Shown here piece after piece: positions 52,634-63,700 of a stretch of 64,000 nt of DNA. This DNA is from Paraphaeosphaeria minitans. Lineage: Eukaryota; Ascomycota; Dothideomycetes; Pleosporales; Didymosphaeriaceae. The notes beneath the pieces were generated by a model that was given only the letters and a program-made list of their open reading frames with translations, searched no databases and was not told the DNA's origin. How positions within the stretch are numbered: the stretch's first letter is position 1; the number at the start of each line of letters is the position of its first letter. The stretch lies in assembly GCA_015832175.1 (NCBI GenBank), contig WJXW01000001.1, forward strand, positions 2,666,001 to 2,730,000, given 5' to 3'. Both the position numbers and the translations under genes were made by a program.

Positions 52634-55600
52634 TCACTCCCCCTTCAGGCCCCTATACTTCTTCCCATATCCTCTCCACCCCATCGAAAACGCCACCCCA
52701 ACAACCGGCAGCACACTGACCAGCTCCCCGAGCCCGGCGTATTTCGGTTCAATTCTCCACACCCTGAGCGCCCCAGCCGCCAACAGAACCGCCACGCTGT
52801 TATACAAAAAGCTCCACACAAAGTTGAGCATGATACGGCGGTACGCGGCGCGCGAGATGTCGAGCAGAACGCAGACGTCCAGCAAATTTGGGTTCATCAG
52901 AACAATATCAGCTGCGGATTTGGCCACGTCTGAGCCGCGGTTGAGATGGACGCCGATGGCCGAGGCTTTTATGGCAACGGCATCGTTGGTTCCGTCGCCG
53001 ACGAACATGACAGTCTTCCCGTCGGCTTGTAGAGCGTCGACGTAGGCTTGCTTTTCTGCGGGCTTGAGTCCGGCTTTGACGAGATAGGCTGGGATAGAGA
53101 GGTCTTTTGCAACGGCGGCAGCGGCCCTATCGTGGTCGCCGGTAATCATGTGGACATGGATACCGCGGTCGTGGAGATTCTTGATGGCAGCTTTGGCTGT
53201 CGGACGAATACTAGACTTGAGAAAAAATTCTGCTTTCAGAACGCCATCGACGGTGAGGCAAAGGAGTGTATGATTATGCTCATAAGAGAAGCGTTTCTCA
53301 GCAAGATAGTCGATACCCAGCCAGAGTGGGTTGCCAGCTCGCACAATATGGTTTCCATGCACCGTTGTGCCCTGAATTCCTTCACCTGGGATACTTTGGG
53401 CGCTGTTCATCTGAGTAGGCAGACGGTTCAACAAGTCTTGGCCTATAAAAATCACGAATCAGCATAAGTAGTGTGTAGCACTCAGACCAGGAACAGAAAT
53501 GCGAACATACCACGGGCCCATTTCCATGCTGCAACGGAGACTGGGTGCTTGATGCCATCGAGGAGCCCTAAAATAAGGCTTCCTACCTCGTTTTCCGTGG
53601 TGTCATGGAAGGCTATTCTTCTGAAAAAATGATATTAGTTCGATGAATTGAAATGTAGTCTGGATGACCTTACTCTACAGTGAGAATGCCATCTGTCAGA
53701 GTTCCGGTCTTGTCAAAGACGACGTCAGTGACACTGCGGGCCGTTTCCAGCTTCTGCGGGTCTCTGAATATGATACCCAGGCGGGCTGCGACACCACTAG
53801 CAATGAGTACAACCATCGGTACAGCGAGGCCAATTGCGCATGGGCAAGAAACAACAAATGTTGCTATGGCGTAGGTGAAGGCATTGATTGCAGCAGAGCT
53901 CGTACTTCGGTGATAGCGATACCTAGGATGAGTGTAGGGATCAGTATGCCGTTACAAATGTCTTCCAATCATTCTTCGTAGATGTTCAATAGCAAGGCCA
54001 CATTCCTCGCCATTACGAACTGGGACAGGCGAAAGACTCACTTCTCCACTAGGATCCATATGGTGAACACTACGAGTGCAAGGAATATTATGGAGGGGAC
54101 GAACCACGAAGCAACGCGGTCGGCAATCGCTTGGGCTTTCGGTTTGGTGAGCTCTGCATTCTCGACTAGTGTCGCAATCTTGCTGACTGAGTTTTCGTGC
54201 GGCAGCTTTTTCAGAGCAACAATGAGGTGGCCGCTTCCATTAATTGTGCCCGCATGGACGGTTGACTCGCGGCCCTTGGCAACTGGCAAAGCTTCTCCTG
54301 TGATCATTGACTCGTCTACTTCGGAGCCACCTTGTATGACGGTGCCATCGGTAACGATCCTGGACTCTGGCACAACTTTGAAAAAATCACCGTATTGTAG
54401 CAGACGAGCATCGATAAAGCGGGTAGCCGGGTCGCTCGGTGATAACGACTCCGTTACTAGAAGGGCCTCGTCTGCTTGAAGGGAGCGGAACGACACCTAT
54501 ACAATGTGATTAGCAAAATCGCAATGTTTCATCATACGCGACGATAGGGAAAGGCACGATTCGACAACGCCTAGGTTTGCAACTTCGCCTGGGCTCGGAA
54601 AGTTTGATTTAGAGAGTAGTATGGATCTTGCGAGGGCCGGGATACTGACTGACTTCGCTGCCCTAGAACGGGCAAATTCGCCGACGACTCGCCCCAGAAG
54701 GATCAAGGTAACCAACAGAGTCGATGTCTCAAAGAACGATCCGGTCTCGAGAGGCTTCCCTTTGATCTCTCTTGTGTATGAGATGACACTGTAGACATAA
54801 GCTACACTTGTACTGAGCGCAATCAGGGAATCCATGTCGAATATATGAGCATGAATCAGTGTTCTGATTGCACCTGCTTGGCTTTCAGTAATTGTAACAG
54901 CTTTTCACTTGAGTAAGGATGGCTCACCGGGGAAGAATTCTCGTCCTGCAATCACTTGGACAACGCTTGCAAAAGCCAGAGAAAGGTGCGCATATGTATG
55001 ATTACTGTGATTGACTGGGCCCCACGCGAAGAAAATGACTGGAACGGTGAAAGCTGCAGCCAACAGAAATATTAAGCAGGCACTTTTGGTCTGTCTCAAT
55101 CCGGCAGCAAGACTAGGATGTGGAGCAGACGGGGCGAGCCGAATTTCCTTTTGTGTGTACTGCTCGTAATAATGCAAAACGTCTCGAGCTCCGATGCACT
55201 TGGCGTTGTAGTGAATGCGTACTGTGTGTCGTGACTGTGACAATCCCGCCCTTCTTCTATCCAGTGAAGGTACCCCGGCGTTGGTGACCCTTGGTCCCTT
55301 TGGAGCGGGCGATGGCGAGTTTATAGGACTGTTTGGGGGTGCTGCGCTGTTGCGTCCACTAAAGATACGAGGTGTCCAGGTCGATTTACCCTCCCGTTCG
55401 ATAAAGTCTACGCCGTAGGGTCTGCCGGCCTAGAGAGCAAGCGATGTCAGTGAAGGCGCCCAAATAGAATTTTTGGAAGAGCACATTGGAGATTCGACTC
55501 ATGGCCCCAATTCTTTCGATGTTCGCGCATGATGAGACATGGGTCAGTCTGTGGTACTCTAGCATACCTGATATATCTCGGCGGGATCATCGACAAGAAT

Positions 55601-56166
55601 CTCAAGGACCTGCCCATCTGGCTGAAAGTACTGCTTGAAGGTGTACCCCGTGACCGCCGTCAGCTTCCTTCTGACCACTCCAACCGTCGTCGCTCGAACA
55701 TCTAGATCGAATTCGGCTCGAGCAAGGACGACGTTGACGTGGTGGTTTTGCACCCCAGGTATTTGTTCAAGAGCACGCGAAATCCCGCTGTCGCCGCAAC
55801 ACCCACACTTGAGACCTTCGATAGTCAGGATTATGTGCTTGTAATTGGCGGGGCGCTTGGGTTGCGTGGGCATCGTTCGACTTTCAGTAATTTGCTCTTC
55901 TTCTTCTGGCTCGGTGTCGGACTGATGAGAGAGTCCACAACAACTCATCTTCTGCCACAAGTAAGCTCACAAGTTCTCCAGGATATAATTTCCACAAGAT
56001 ATCTACGTACTTCGGTCTTGTCGCTAGCGAGATTCTCGGTAATGATGGTCGAATCTGAAGATGGATGCGGAGAAACTGATGCTTGTTGCTGATCTGCTTG
56101 AGGAACAACGTCCAGGGCAGAGCTTGCCTGGCACTTGCCAGACGAGCAGCAGCCGCCAGCAGCCAT
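52634..56166 (-). CDS. Heavy-metal P1B-type ATPase, PCA1/CrpA-like (Cu/Cd)
   Basis: Eight exons on the minus strand: 56166..56011, 55951..55568, 55429..54928, 54873..54650, 54496..54042, 53922..53674, 53620..53511, 53442..52634; 962 aa, all junctions in frame. N-terminal Cys motifs ([14 protein letters not shown]) and an HMA-like domain whose metal site reads [11 protein letters not shown]. Membrane and catalytic motifs in order: [10 protein letters not shown]; actuator [14 protein letters not shown] in the ion-pore helix ([10 protein letters not shown]); phosphorylation site [10 protein letters not shown]; the HP motif [20 protein letters not shown]; and [10 protein letters not shown]. Role: ATP-driven export or compartment loading of Cu(I) or Cd(II), likely for metal resistance. 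The Cys-rich N-terminus points to PCA1/CrpA rather than CCC2; this is inference. Confidence 0.92.
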
Positions 56167-57094
56167 GGCAAACGCAGGAGCAAGTAGGGAAAGGGCGTGT
56201 CGCAAATATCGCGCCGCGCAAGAATAGGAAAGCCCTATATCATACGCAATAAAGCGATTCACAAACCCGGGAGACTTCAGTATTAAGAAGAATTGATGAG
56301 ACCTCCTCCCTCCTAGTCTCCGCTTTGGTGAGAGGCTGTGTGGCACTGGAGGGTTTATAGCTTCGAACCACGCGTGATGTGTTTCATACCCTATGCTGGC
56401 GCTGGAGTAGCACCCGTCTGCAGAAGTGCGGATGCAATGCAAGGGCTCCTTCATATTGGCAGTGATTGGATGGATAAGTGGGTGATGCGCCTACGACGAG
56501 CATTCCGGTGACATATCGATACCATATCGATGCTTTACCGAATCGACAACGGTAATAGGTCTCTAATGAACCAATAACCTTGAAGAAGTATGGGTTGGGA
56601 AGGACGGGCTTGTTAGTGGGACACTTTAACGCATGTAATCCAGCACATCATCTCTTGCTCTGCTTTGTCAAATGTGATGGGGACGTGATGCGAGTAGGTA
56701 ACGCAACACAAGTGCCAGTGTCCTATCCATCTCGGGCAGATCCCACAATTCACATCCGACACTTGAAGTTGAAGGCTGGAGACGATTGAAAAACACGGAC
56801 TGGAAACATGGATAGAAGACAGTGGGAGGTTTTGCGGCGGAAAGGGCGGCCGTTGGAAGGGCGTCGCGCTAAGCCCAGGCACGTGACGACGTGACTGTTG
56901 CGTCATCGCTTCCACTATTCCAGGCCCCTCCGCAGTTCAAGCTTTCCACATGTATTACCGCGCCTCTATCTACATGAATTGGATATGCAACTGAGATGAA
57001 CAACCCCCCAGCGCATGTGGACCCACGTTAGGTATGCTTCTCGGAAGCGTCCTACTCTTACCAAGTTTCTCCACCACCATACTTGTCGGTGAAC
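56167..57094. promoter_or_regulatory. Divergent region between metal ATPase and RAD4
   Basis: 928 bp. Contains two CATATCGAT(A/G)-type direct repeats (56512-56536). No gene supported. Promoters of both genes lie here; the copper or cadmium response elements I would hope for are not obvious. Confidence 0.4.
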
Positions 57095-60000
57095 ATGGCG
57101 CGTGGGCGTAGAGGACTACACAAGGTATCACCCGCTTCCACGCCACGACGTTCGAACCGACGTACAGGCGCATTGCAGCACGCGGGAGATGTCCCCGCTG
57201 TCTTCCAAGAGCTGCTGTCGGAAGCTGCGATGGAGGAGGCACGCCCGCTGAAGAAGCGCAAGACACGACATGATGTTGGGACGCCCACACGCGGGCCCGG
57301 CGCCGCACCACCGCAGACAAAACCGTTCGAACCATCGGTCAAAGCCTCGTCTCAAGCGCAGTCACAGAAGCTTTCACCTCAGCATCCGGCGCCCCCTGTC
57401 AGGTCACCGTCACCAAGCGCACGCGACCAGCGTAACTATGCGCGAAGCCCGCCCAGTACGCGGCAAACGATTGTCGACTCGGATGAATCTGACGACGGTG
57501 ATATGGAATGGGAGGATGCTATGGCAGATGGCGGTGACTCCCACGCGTACGACGAACCTGTAATCAACGACATCTCGATAACTATCGGCGATCAGGACGA
57601 CTTAGAGAGCAAGCCCAAGCGACAAGTCCGAAGGAGGGCGATAACGGCTGTGGATAAAAAGAGGAGGCTTGACATACACAAATGGCACATCATGTGTCTA
57701 CTGTACCATGTTCACCGTAGAAATGCTTGGTGCAACGACCGCATCGTGCAGGCGACCGTTAGAAACGTCCTCTCTGCCAAGATTCTTGCCAATCTCGTTC
57801 CAGACCCAAACATGTCGCACTTCCAAGCGTCAAAACAGTTTCTAGCAGGTATCGGCGACCTGAAAATGTTGTGGTCGAAGCGGTTTTCTGCAACAGCAAA
57901 GGGCATCTGCAAACCACGGTGGGCCGACACCGACACGGAGATTCGCCCCTCCTCTGACTTTGATGACTTTGACGATCCCATGGACCTAGATGACTTTCGC
58001 GCCGCTGCGTCAAAACTTGAAGGATCACAAGACGTGGGCGCACAACTGTTTTGCGCTTTGATACGTGGCGTCGGGCTTGAAGCCCGGCTCGTATGCTCAT
58101 TGCAGTGTCTCCCTTTTGCTTCGGCAGCGCAACCTTCTACTCCGCCGAAGCCAGACACGACGAAAGCCACTATCATTTTGGATCCATTCAACACGCAAAG
58201 CCCCAGCCCACCCAGATTAAATGCCTCAGCTTCTTCGCGCAAACCCAGGTCGAGGCTCGAAAGAGCCCTCGGTGAGCGACATCCTGCTCTCAGCGCCGGT
58301 GTTGCTCCGAAGCAAAGGAAGAAATACCACACGGAATATCCTGTTTATTGGGTAGAAGTGTTCAACAGTATACATCAGAAATGGATACCTGTTGATCCTT
58401 TGTCCACGTTCACGATCAACCAGCCCGAGAAATTAGAGCCTCCACTCAATTCAGCACACAACACCTTGACTTACGCAATTGCATTCGACGATGATTACAC
58501 CGCAAAGGACGTGACACGGCGATATACTAAAGCGTACAATGCAAAAACACGAAAGTTCAGAGTTGAAAGTACGCAGCGCGGCGCCAGCTGGTGGAAACAA
58601 GTTATGGGATTCTGGAAGCGCAAGCAAGAACTTGATCGAGATCAGGTCGAGGATGCGGCGCTCATGCGCAAAGAGGCTGCTGAAGGCATACCAAAGGCCG
58701 TGCAGGACTTCAAAGATCATCCAGTTTACGTGCTCGAGCGACATTTGCGGCACAATGAGGTCATCTACCCGCTCAATCAAGTCGGCAAAGTCAATGTGGG
58801 TTCATCTTTCAAACCAAATATGGAGCCGATTTACCGTCGGAAGGATGTACATCTTGTACGGAGCGCAGATAAATGGTACCGGCTTGGAAGGGATGTGCAA
58901 GACGGCGAGCAACCGTTGAAGCATGCGAAGCCCAAAAAAGGTGGAAGGCTTTCGATCGGCCCGGATAAGACTATAGAGGATCAAGAAGACGACATCGGTG
59001 CTGGGCTCTATGCAGAGTATCAGACATCTATTTACATACCACCACCAGTTGTTCGTGGACGTGTTCCCAGGAACGCCTACGGCAACTTGGACCTTTACGT
59101 TCCTTCCATGTGTCCACCCGGTGGTCGTCACATACGTCACAAGCTAGCTTCACGAGCTGCTCGTATCGTGGGTGTGAACTATGCTGAAGCGATCACCGGA
59201 TTCAAATTTCAGGGGCGCCATGGTACAGCCGTTGTGCAAGGTGTTGTTGTCGCGCAGGAATATGCTGAAGCAGTTGAAGCAATCATTGACGGTTTGGAGT
59301 ACTCGGTGGAACTGGTCGAAGAACAGAATCGCACAGCAGAAGCCATGCGTCTGTGGAGACGGTTCTTCCTTGGTCTCAGGATCGTACAGAGAATACAAGG
59401 ACAGAACTATGATGGCGAAATATCACAAGTCGATGTACAAGACGAAGTTGAGCAGGAAGACCAGCGAATGAACGCAGACGCATTTGCTGGCGGCTTCTTC
59501 CCCGACGAAGGCGAGTCTACCGCCCCTCTTGTGCGGAGCTATGAACCACCTGCCCAAGATGAGGACTATACTGGTGGCTTTGATGGTGGTTTTGATCGCG
59601 ACATAGATGAGGATGAGAGCCGTGGTCTGGATCCAGATGGAATTGGGAGCCATCTCCAAGGGCTCGAACAAGAAGAGTTACAAAATTTCGGCAGCGCTAT
59701 TCTTTCACAGCAGCAGCTTCTGCCTAGGCGACAGAGCAGCTTCCTTGTGTTGGAAGACGATGATGACTACGGCGGTGGATTCCTCCGACATTCACCGCCA
59801 CCCAAGGCAAGTAACTCGGCCCAAAGCCCAAACGGAGAAGGCAGTTTGGTGCAACGAGACGATCCGGTTGATCTGGGGGGAGGCTTCCTGCCGGATGTGC
59901 ATCTTGGGAGACCTGAGGTTGATATGCCACCTCAGAAGGTTGTGCCACGGACTGTGGAAGCATATGTACATACAGAGCCAGACAAGCCCGAGAAGCCTGT

Positions 60001-60166
60001 GCTAGAGGCAGATGGTGTCCAGTCTGTTTTTTATGAGACGGACACTGTGACGAAGCTCGCAGAGGGTTCATTGCCGACTTCTTCGCCGTCAGATGTAGGA
60101 TCGCTACCGCTTGAGGATCCGGACGATGAAGATGCTGAGCCGGATTGGTTGATGGACGATACATGA
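57095..60166 (+). CDS. RAD4: Nucleotide excision repair damage sensor Rad4/XPC
   Basis: A single exon of 1,023 aa from the ATG at 57095 (MARGRRGLHK); the frame is open 12 nt further upstream but only from a non-ATG codon. Disordered basic N-terminus (1-180), then the transglutaminase-like domain (~200-450, with YPVYWVEVFNSIHQKWIPVD), BHD1 (~540-600, HPVYVLERHLRHNEVIYPL), BHD2 (~600-660) and BHD3 (~665-745, RNAYGNLDLYVPSMCPPGG and AEAITGFKFQGRHGTAVVQG). The tail is acidic with several GGFLP/GGF repeats. Role: recognises helix-distorting DNA lesions and recruits TFIIH, with Rad23. Confidence 0.94.
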   Translation: MARGRRGLHKVSPASTPRRSNRRTGALQHAGDVPAVFQELLSEAAMEEARPLKKRKTRHDVGTPTRGPGAAPPQTKPFEPSVKASSQAQSQKLSPQHPAPPVRSPSPSARDQRNYARSPPSTRQTIVDSDESDDGDMEWEDAMADGGDSHAYDEPVINDISITIGDQDDLESKPKRQVRRRAITAVDKKRRLDIHKWHIMCLLYHVHRRNAWCNDRIVQATVRNVLSAKILANLVPDPNMSHFQASKQFLAGIGDLKMLWSKRFSATAKGICKPRWADTDTEIRPSSDFDDFDDPMDLDDFRAAASKLEGSQDVGAQLFCALIRGVGLEARLVCSLQCLPFASAAQPSTPPKPDTTKATIILDPFNTQSPSPPRLNASASSRKPRSRLERALGERHPALSAGVAPKQRKKYHTEYPVYWVEVFNSIHQKWIPVDPLSTFTINQPEKLEPPLNSAHNTLTYAIAFDDDYTAKDVTRRYTKAYNAKTRKFRVESTQRGASWWKQVMGFWKRKQELDRDQVEDAALMRKEAAEGIPKAVQDFKDHPVYVLERHLRHNEVIYPLNQVGKVNVGSSFKPNMEPIYRRKDVHLVRSADKWYRLGRDVQDGEQPLKHAKPKKGGRLSIGPDKTIEDQEDDIGAGLYAEYQTSIYIPPPVVRGRVPRNAYGNLDLYVPSMCPPGGRHIRHKLASRAARIVGVNYAEAITGFKFQGRHGTAVVQGVVVAQEYAEAVEAIIDGLEYSVELVEEQNRTAEAMRLWRRFFLGLRIVQRIQGQNYDGEISQVDVQDEVEQEDQRMNADAFAGGFFPDEGESTAPLVRSYEPPAQDEDYTGGFDGGFDRDIDEDESRGLDPDGIGSHLQGLEQEELQNFGSAILSQQQLLPRRQSSFLVLEDDDDYGGGFLRHSPPPKASNSAQSPNGEGSLVQRDDPVDLGGGFLPDVHLGRPEVDMPPQKVVPRTVEAYVHTEPDKPEKPVLEADGVQSVFYETDTVTKLAEGSLPTSSPSDVGSLPLEDPDDEDAEPDWLMDDT

Positions 60167-60756
60167 TGTGTCTAGACGGGTATATAGGTGTAACGGGATA
60201 CAAACGATCAGTTGTTATTCAATAGATGCCCGAAGCTATCTTGTCGAAATCGATACCAATGGCTTCGACAGAGACGGCGCGGTCTCACACTGTAATATGA
60301 CCCACTTACAACGCACCTTTTCTTGATGAGACGAAACGCTTAGTTGTCTAGGTACTACACAGTAGATCTGCGGGGATGACTCGTGTCACCTGGGACGAAA
60401 GGCGACGAAGTGCGGTACCTTTTTACGTTTTAACACTGCGTTGTTAGTGTCAACAATCAGAGAACTCACTGTAAAATGAATTTCTACTCCGCATGTGATC
60501 ACCAAATGGAATAGAGTCTGTTCCGTTGTAGAACATTGCATAAAATTAAAGTCTTGAGCAAATCGACTGTCTACCACTCAACTTTCCGTATGAGTGCGTT
60601 GGCGTTGCCTACCTAATCCAGTCCCGAAGTGATGACGCACTAGTCCCAAACCTCAACGCGTCCATTACCTAGGTACGGTACGCGACGCGCAACTCCTGCA
60701 ATCGTGGCCCGTACAGTACATACGCCCCGAACTGTACGGCGACATCTACTGCCACG
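60167..60756. other. Intergenic region
   Basis: 590 bp. Contains an ACCTAGGTACGGTACG motif (60667-60682), like the palindromes elsewhere in the window, and TACGGTACGCGACGC-type sequence. No gene seen. Confidence 0.45.
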
Positions 60757-63405
60757 ATGCCAAACACGCGCTCAGGCAATAAGACCGCGAGCTTTAAAGC
60801 CTGCGACTCGAAAAAAGCCGCGCCTCACCAACAGCACTTCCCGCACCGGCGGAAAGTTGTGCGCCGCCTCGAGCCGTACGATGACGGTGGTAAGAAACAG
60901 ATGAAGTTCCTGCCGGAGATGATGCGGAGGAGGGGAACGGTGCAGGATTCGGACGATGAGGGCGGGGAGTCAGTGGAAGACGAGGCGGAGGAGGGGGTGC
61001 AAAGGAAGACGGGGAAGAAGCGCAGCAGCGACGTCATGCGCAAGATTGTGAAGGGAGAGGAGGATAGCGAAGAAGAACTTGTGCAACCGACACCGAAGCG
61101 GAGACGGAAGGATGCGCCGGTTGATACGCGGCAGCGATCTACGAGGCGAAATAGAGCCGCTGCTTCTGTTGCGCATGCGCCTGAAGACGAAACCAGCGCC
61201 GAGACCGAGCAGGAACAGGCGCCCAAGCCGAGACTCCGCAGGCAGTCTACTATGACACAGATTGTGGATGGGCGCTCGCCTGTGCCGGGATCGATCGAGC
61301 CAGATCTCAAGCCCATTAAGCGGACGCCACGGACAAGTTGGGGTGGCAAGGGCAACAAAAAGAACGCGAAGAAGGATATAAAGCAGCGAACATTGACGCA
61401 GATGGTCCATACTATGACTCCGCTGGTCTTGGACTCTGACGAAGACGCCGGAGGAAGCGAAACCGACGAAGAGGTGGATGCCGCTTATCACAGCTTCATC
61501 TTTGGGAATGAGGAAAAAGCGGGTGCTGAGCGGCATACTCCGGCTGAAGTTTTCGAGGAAGAAACTCTACCGACCGTCGGAGGATCACTCCAAGTCACGG
61601 AAGATGATGATAGCGGTGAAGATGAATACCAGCCGACACAGTTCATCGAGGCACCTACTAGGAAAACAAGACGCACGCCCCTCCAGTCGTCGACCCGCGT
61701 TCGAGACACTCCTGCTTCCAAAGCTCCGGCAAGCACATCGCCTAAGACTCGATTCGGGCTTTTATCTACACCTGAAAAACGCGGCGTGTTCGAGATTGCG
61801 TCCTCGCAGTCACCACCCGAGACCCTGCTTTCCACCCAGAACACCCCGCGAAGATCTGGCCGAACTCCGCTGAAGCCACGTTCTGCAAATGGGCTGAGTA
61901 TGGCAGAAACGCCATCCAAGCGACGAGCAGATACACCCTCAAAGCGCAAGCAAGTCACCTTCCAAGAGGGCCCGCAGGAGCAGATACCACTTTCCGCGCT
62001 GAAGAAGTTTGCAAGCACGATTGGAGACTCAGAGGATGAGTTTGGAGACCTCAGCGAGAGCGAAGGTCAATCTGACGCTGGTTCTGGTGTCGGAGAGGAG
62101 ACACAAGTGCTGCTAAGAAACGTGTACAAGCCGATAAGCGGAGCCGACGTGGGACAAGAGACTCAAGCTATGCTCCTCGACATTGACCGGGTATGTGCGA
62201 GCACACCGAGAAATGCCATGCGGATAGTGAGGGAAGAGTCGGAGGAGCTGGGAGAGCCAATTGACCGCTACGATGCTGAGGTCTCGCAGGAGCTTGGTCT
62301 ACAACCTCCGTCTCATTCAGCATCTTCCAACACCAATGAGCAATTCCCAGAAGCCACTGAACTACCACCCCTACCTTTCCCCTCACCTACGCCGCGCGAG
62401 CTTGCGGCCGCGAACGAAGAGCCCAGTGTGGTTACTGACAACCTTACTACGCCACCCACCGTACAGCAGCTCCAGTCCTCGCCACCAATCGAGGACTTCA
62501 GGACACAGACGCCAACGCTGATGTTTGCCGACGATGAAACACCAGAAGAAGCAGAAGAGCCCGTTACCACTGTTGCATCGCAACCTTCGACACCTATCAA
62601 GCAGCTCAGGTCATCACCAGTTGAGGACTTCAGAACCCAACCCATCATCCCTATGTTCGACGACGACGACCAACCGTCCGAAGACCTCGGAGACGTCCGC
62701 ACGCCAGCCGCCCCGCGCCACCCCGACATCCAAGTTCTCCGCTCACCGCCAGCCCACCTGCACCCCGAGTCCTCGCACTCCAGCCAAGCAGAACAACAGC
62801 TCCACTCCGAATACCAGACCTACTCCCAGTACCGCCGCCCCGCTGCCTTCCCCTCAAGCATGCACGTCGCCCACGATTCACACTACAGCTACCAGGCAAC
62901 ACCACGGCCCCTTGCCAGGGACCATCCTACCCAGCTCCTCCCGCACACGCACTCCAGCCACGTCAGCCAAGCTACCACTGTGGACCCGACGCAGATCTCA
63001 CCGAAGACGACGCCACAGAAGCCCAAAGTGAAGAAAGAGCCCATGTTCACGCGCAGCGCGACGTGGACACCTCAGCGGCAGAGACACTGGCAGGACCGAA
63101 GCACGACCACGACGCCACGGACGCAGCAGCGCAATCGGAGTGCGACAACGACGCCAAAGTCGCTGCGGGCGAGGGACTTGCTGATGAACAGTCCTGACGC
63201 GAGTAGTCCGCCGCCGACGCTATTTATTCCCAGCAGTTTTCCGAGTCCGGCCAGGGTGATGATGGAGGGGTGGGACAGTCCTGTTGTGGAGAGGGGTGGG
63301 GATGTGGGCGAGAGCCAGTGGGGGGTAGGGAGCTTGGATGAGTTTAGCATTCCGGCGCCGCCGCCGGGGGAGTGGGTTGGGGACGATGAGGATGGGGAGT
63401 TGTAG
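60757..63405 (+). CDS. Disordered nuclear-type protein with duplicated motifs
   Basis: A single exon of 882 aa starting MPNTRSGNKTASFKACDSKK. I do not recognise the family. Low-complexity, charged and Ser/Thr/Pro rich throughout, with several basic clusters (PTPKRRRKD) that could be nuclear localisation signals. Three pairs of repeated short motifs are visible: QSTMTQIV / QRTLTQMV (residues ~165 and ~210), GEETQVLL / GQETQAML (~448, ~467), and SSPPIEDFRTQ / RSSPVEDFRTQ with MFADD / MFDDD (~570-635). Composition and neighbours (RAD4) suggest a chromatin or repair scaffold, but that is only inference. Ends with an acidic GDDEDGEL. Confidence 0.7.
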   Translation: MPNTRSGNKTASFKACDSKKAAPHQQHFPHRRKVVRRLEPYDDGGKKQMKFLPEMMRRRGTVQDSDDEGGESVEDEAEEGVQRKTGKKRSSDVMRKIVKGEEDSEEELVQPTPKRRRKDAPVDTRQRSTRRNRAAASVAHAPEDETSAETEQEQAPKPRLRRQSTMTQIVDGRSPVPGSIEPDLKPIKRTPRTSWGGKGNKKNAKKDIKQRTLTQMVHTMTPLVLDSDEDAGGSETDEEVDAAYHSFIFGNEEKAGAERHTPAEVFEEETLPTVGGSLQVTEDDDSGEDEYQPTQFIEAPTRKTRRTPLQSSTRVRDTPASKAPASTSPKTRFGLLSTPEKRGVFEIASSQSPPETLLSTQNTPRRSGRTPLKPRSANGLSMAETPSKRRADTPSKRKQVTFQEGPQEQIPLSALKKFASTIGDSEDEFGDLSESEGQSDAGSGVGEETQVLLRNVYKPISGADVGQETQAMLLDIDRVCASTPRNAMRIVREESEELGEPIDRYDAEVSQELGLQPPSHSASSNTNEQFPEATELPPLPFPSPTPRELAAANEEPSVVTDNLTTPPTVQQLQSSPPIEDFRTQTPTLMFADDETPEEAEEPVTTVASQPSTPIKQLRSSPVEDFRTQPIIPMFDDDDQPSEDLGDVRTPAAPRHPDIQVLRSPPAHLHPESSHSSQAEQQLHSEYQTYSQYRRPAAFPSSMHVAHDSHYSYQATPRPLARDHPTQLLPHTHSSHVSQATTVDPTQISPKTTPQKPKVKKEPMFTRSATWTPQRQRHWQDRSTTTTPRTQQRNRSATTTPKSLRARDLLMNSPDASSPPPTLFIPSSFPSPARVMMEGWDSPVVERGGDVGESQWGVGSLDEFSIPAPPPGEWVGDDEDGEL

Positions 63406-63700
63406 TCCTGGAATTGGTAGGGAACAGGGACAATTTGCGATGATGGGGTATTCATTGCCTATATTGTAGGATGCAATGGCTAAGATATACTGTCGTCCCA
63501 AACACGAACACCATTACACTGCCCCCTTTAGCATATAGCGTGCGTAGATCCGAGTGCTGTGCGCTGATGCGAACGCGCGAAATGACGTACGAAAACTGTC
63601 AGCATCGAAAATGATGATAACGTGTATGTATTGTTTCTCGTGGCAGAACCTTGGGCCAGAAGACACATTTGAAATCATGGTCCGAAAGATAGGCTTGTAT

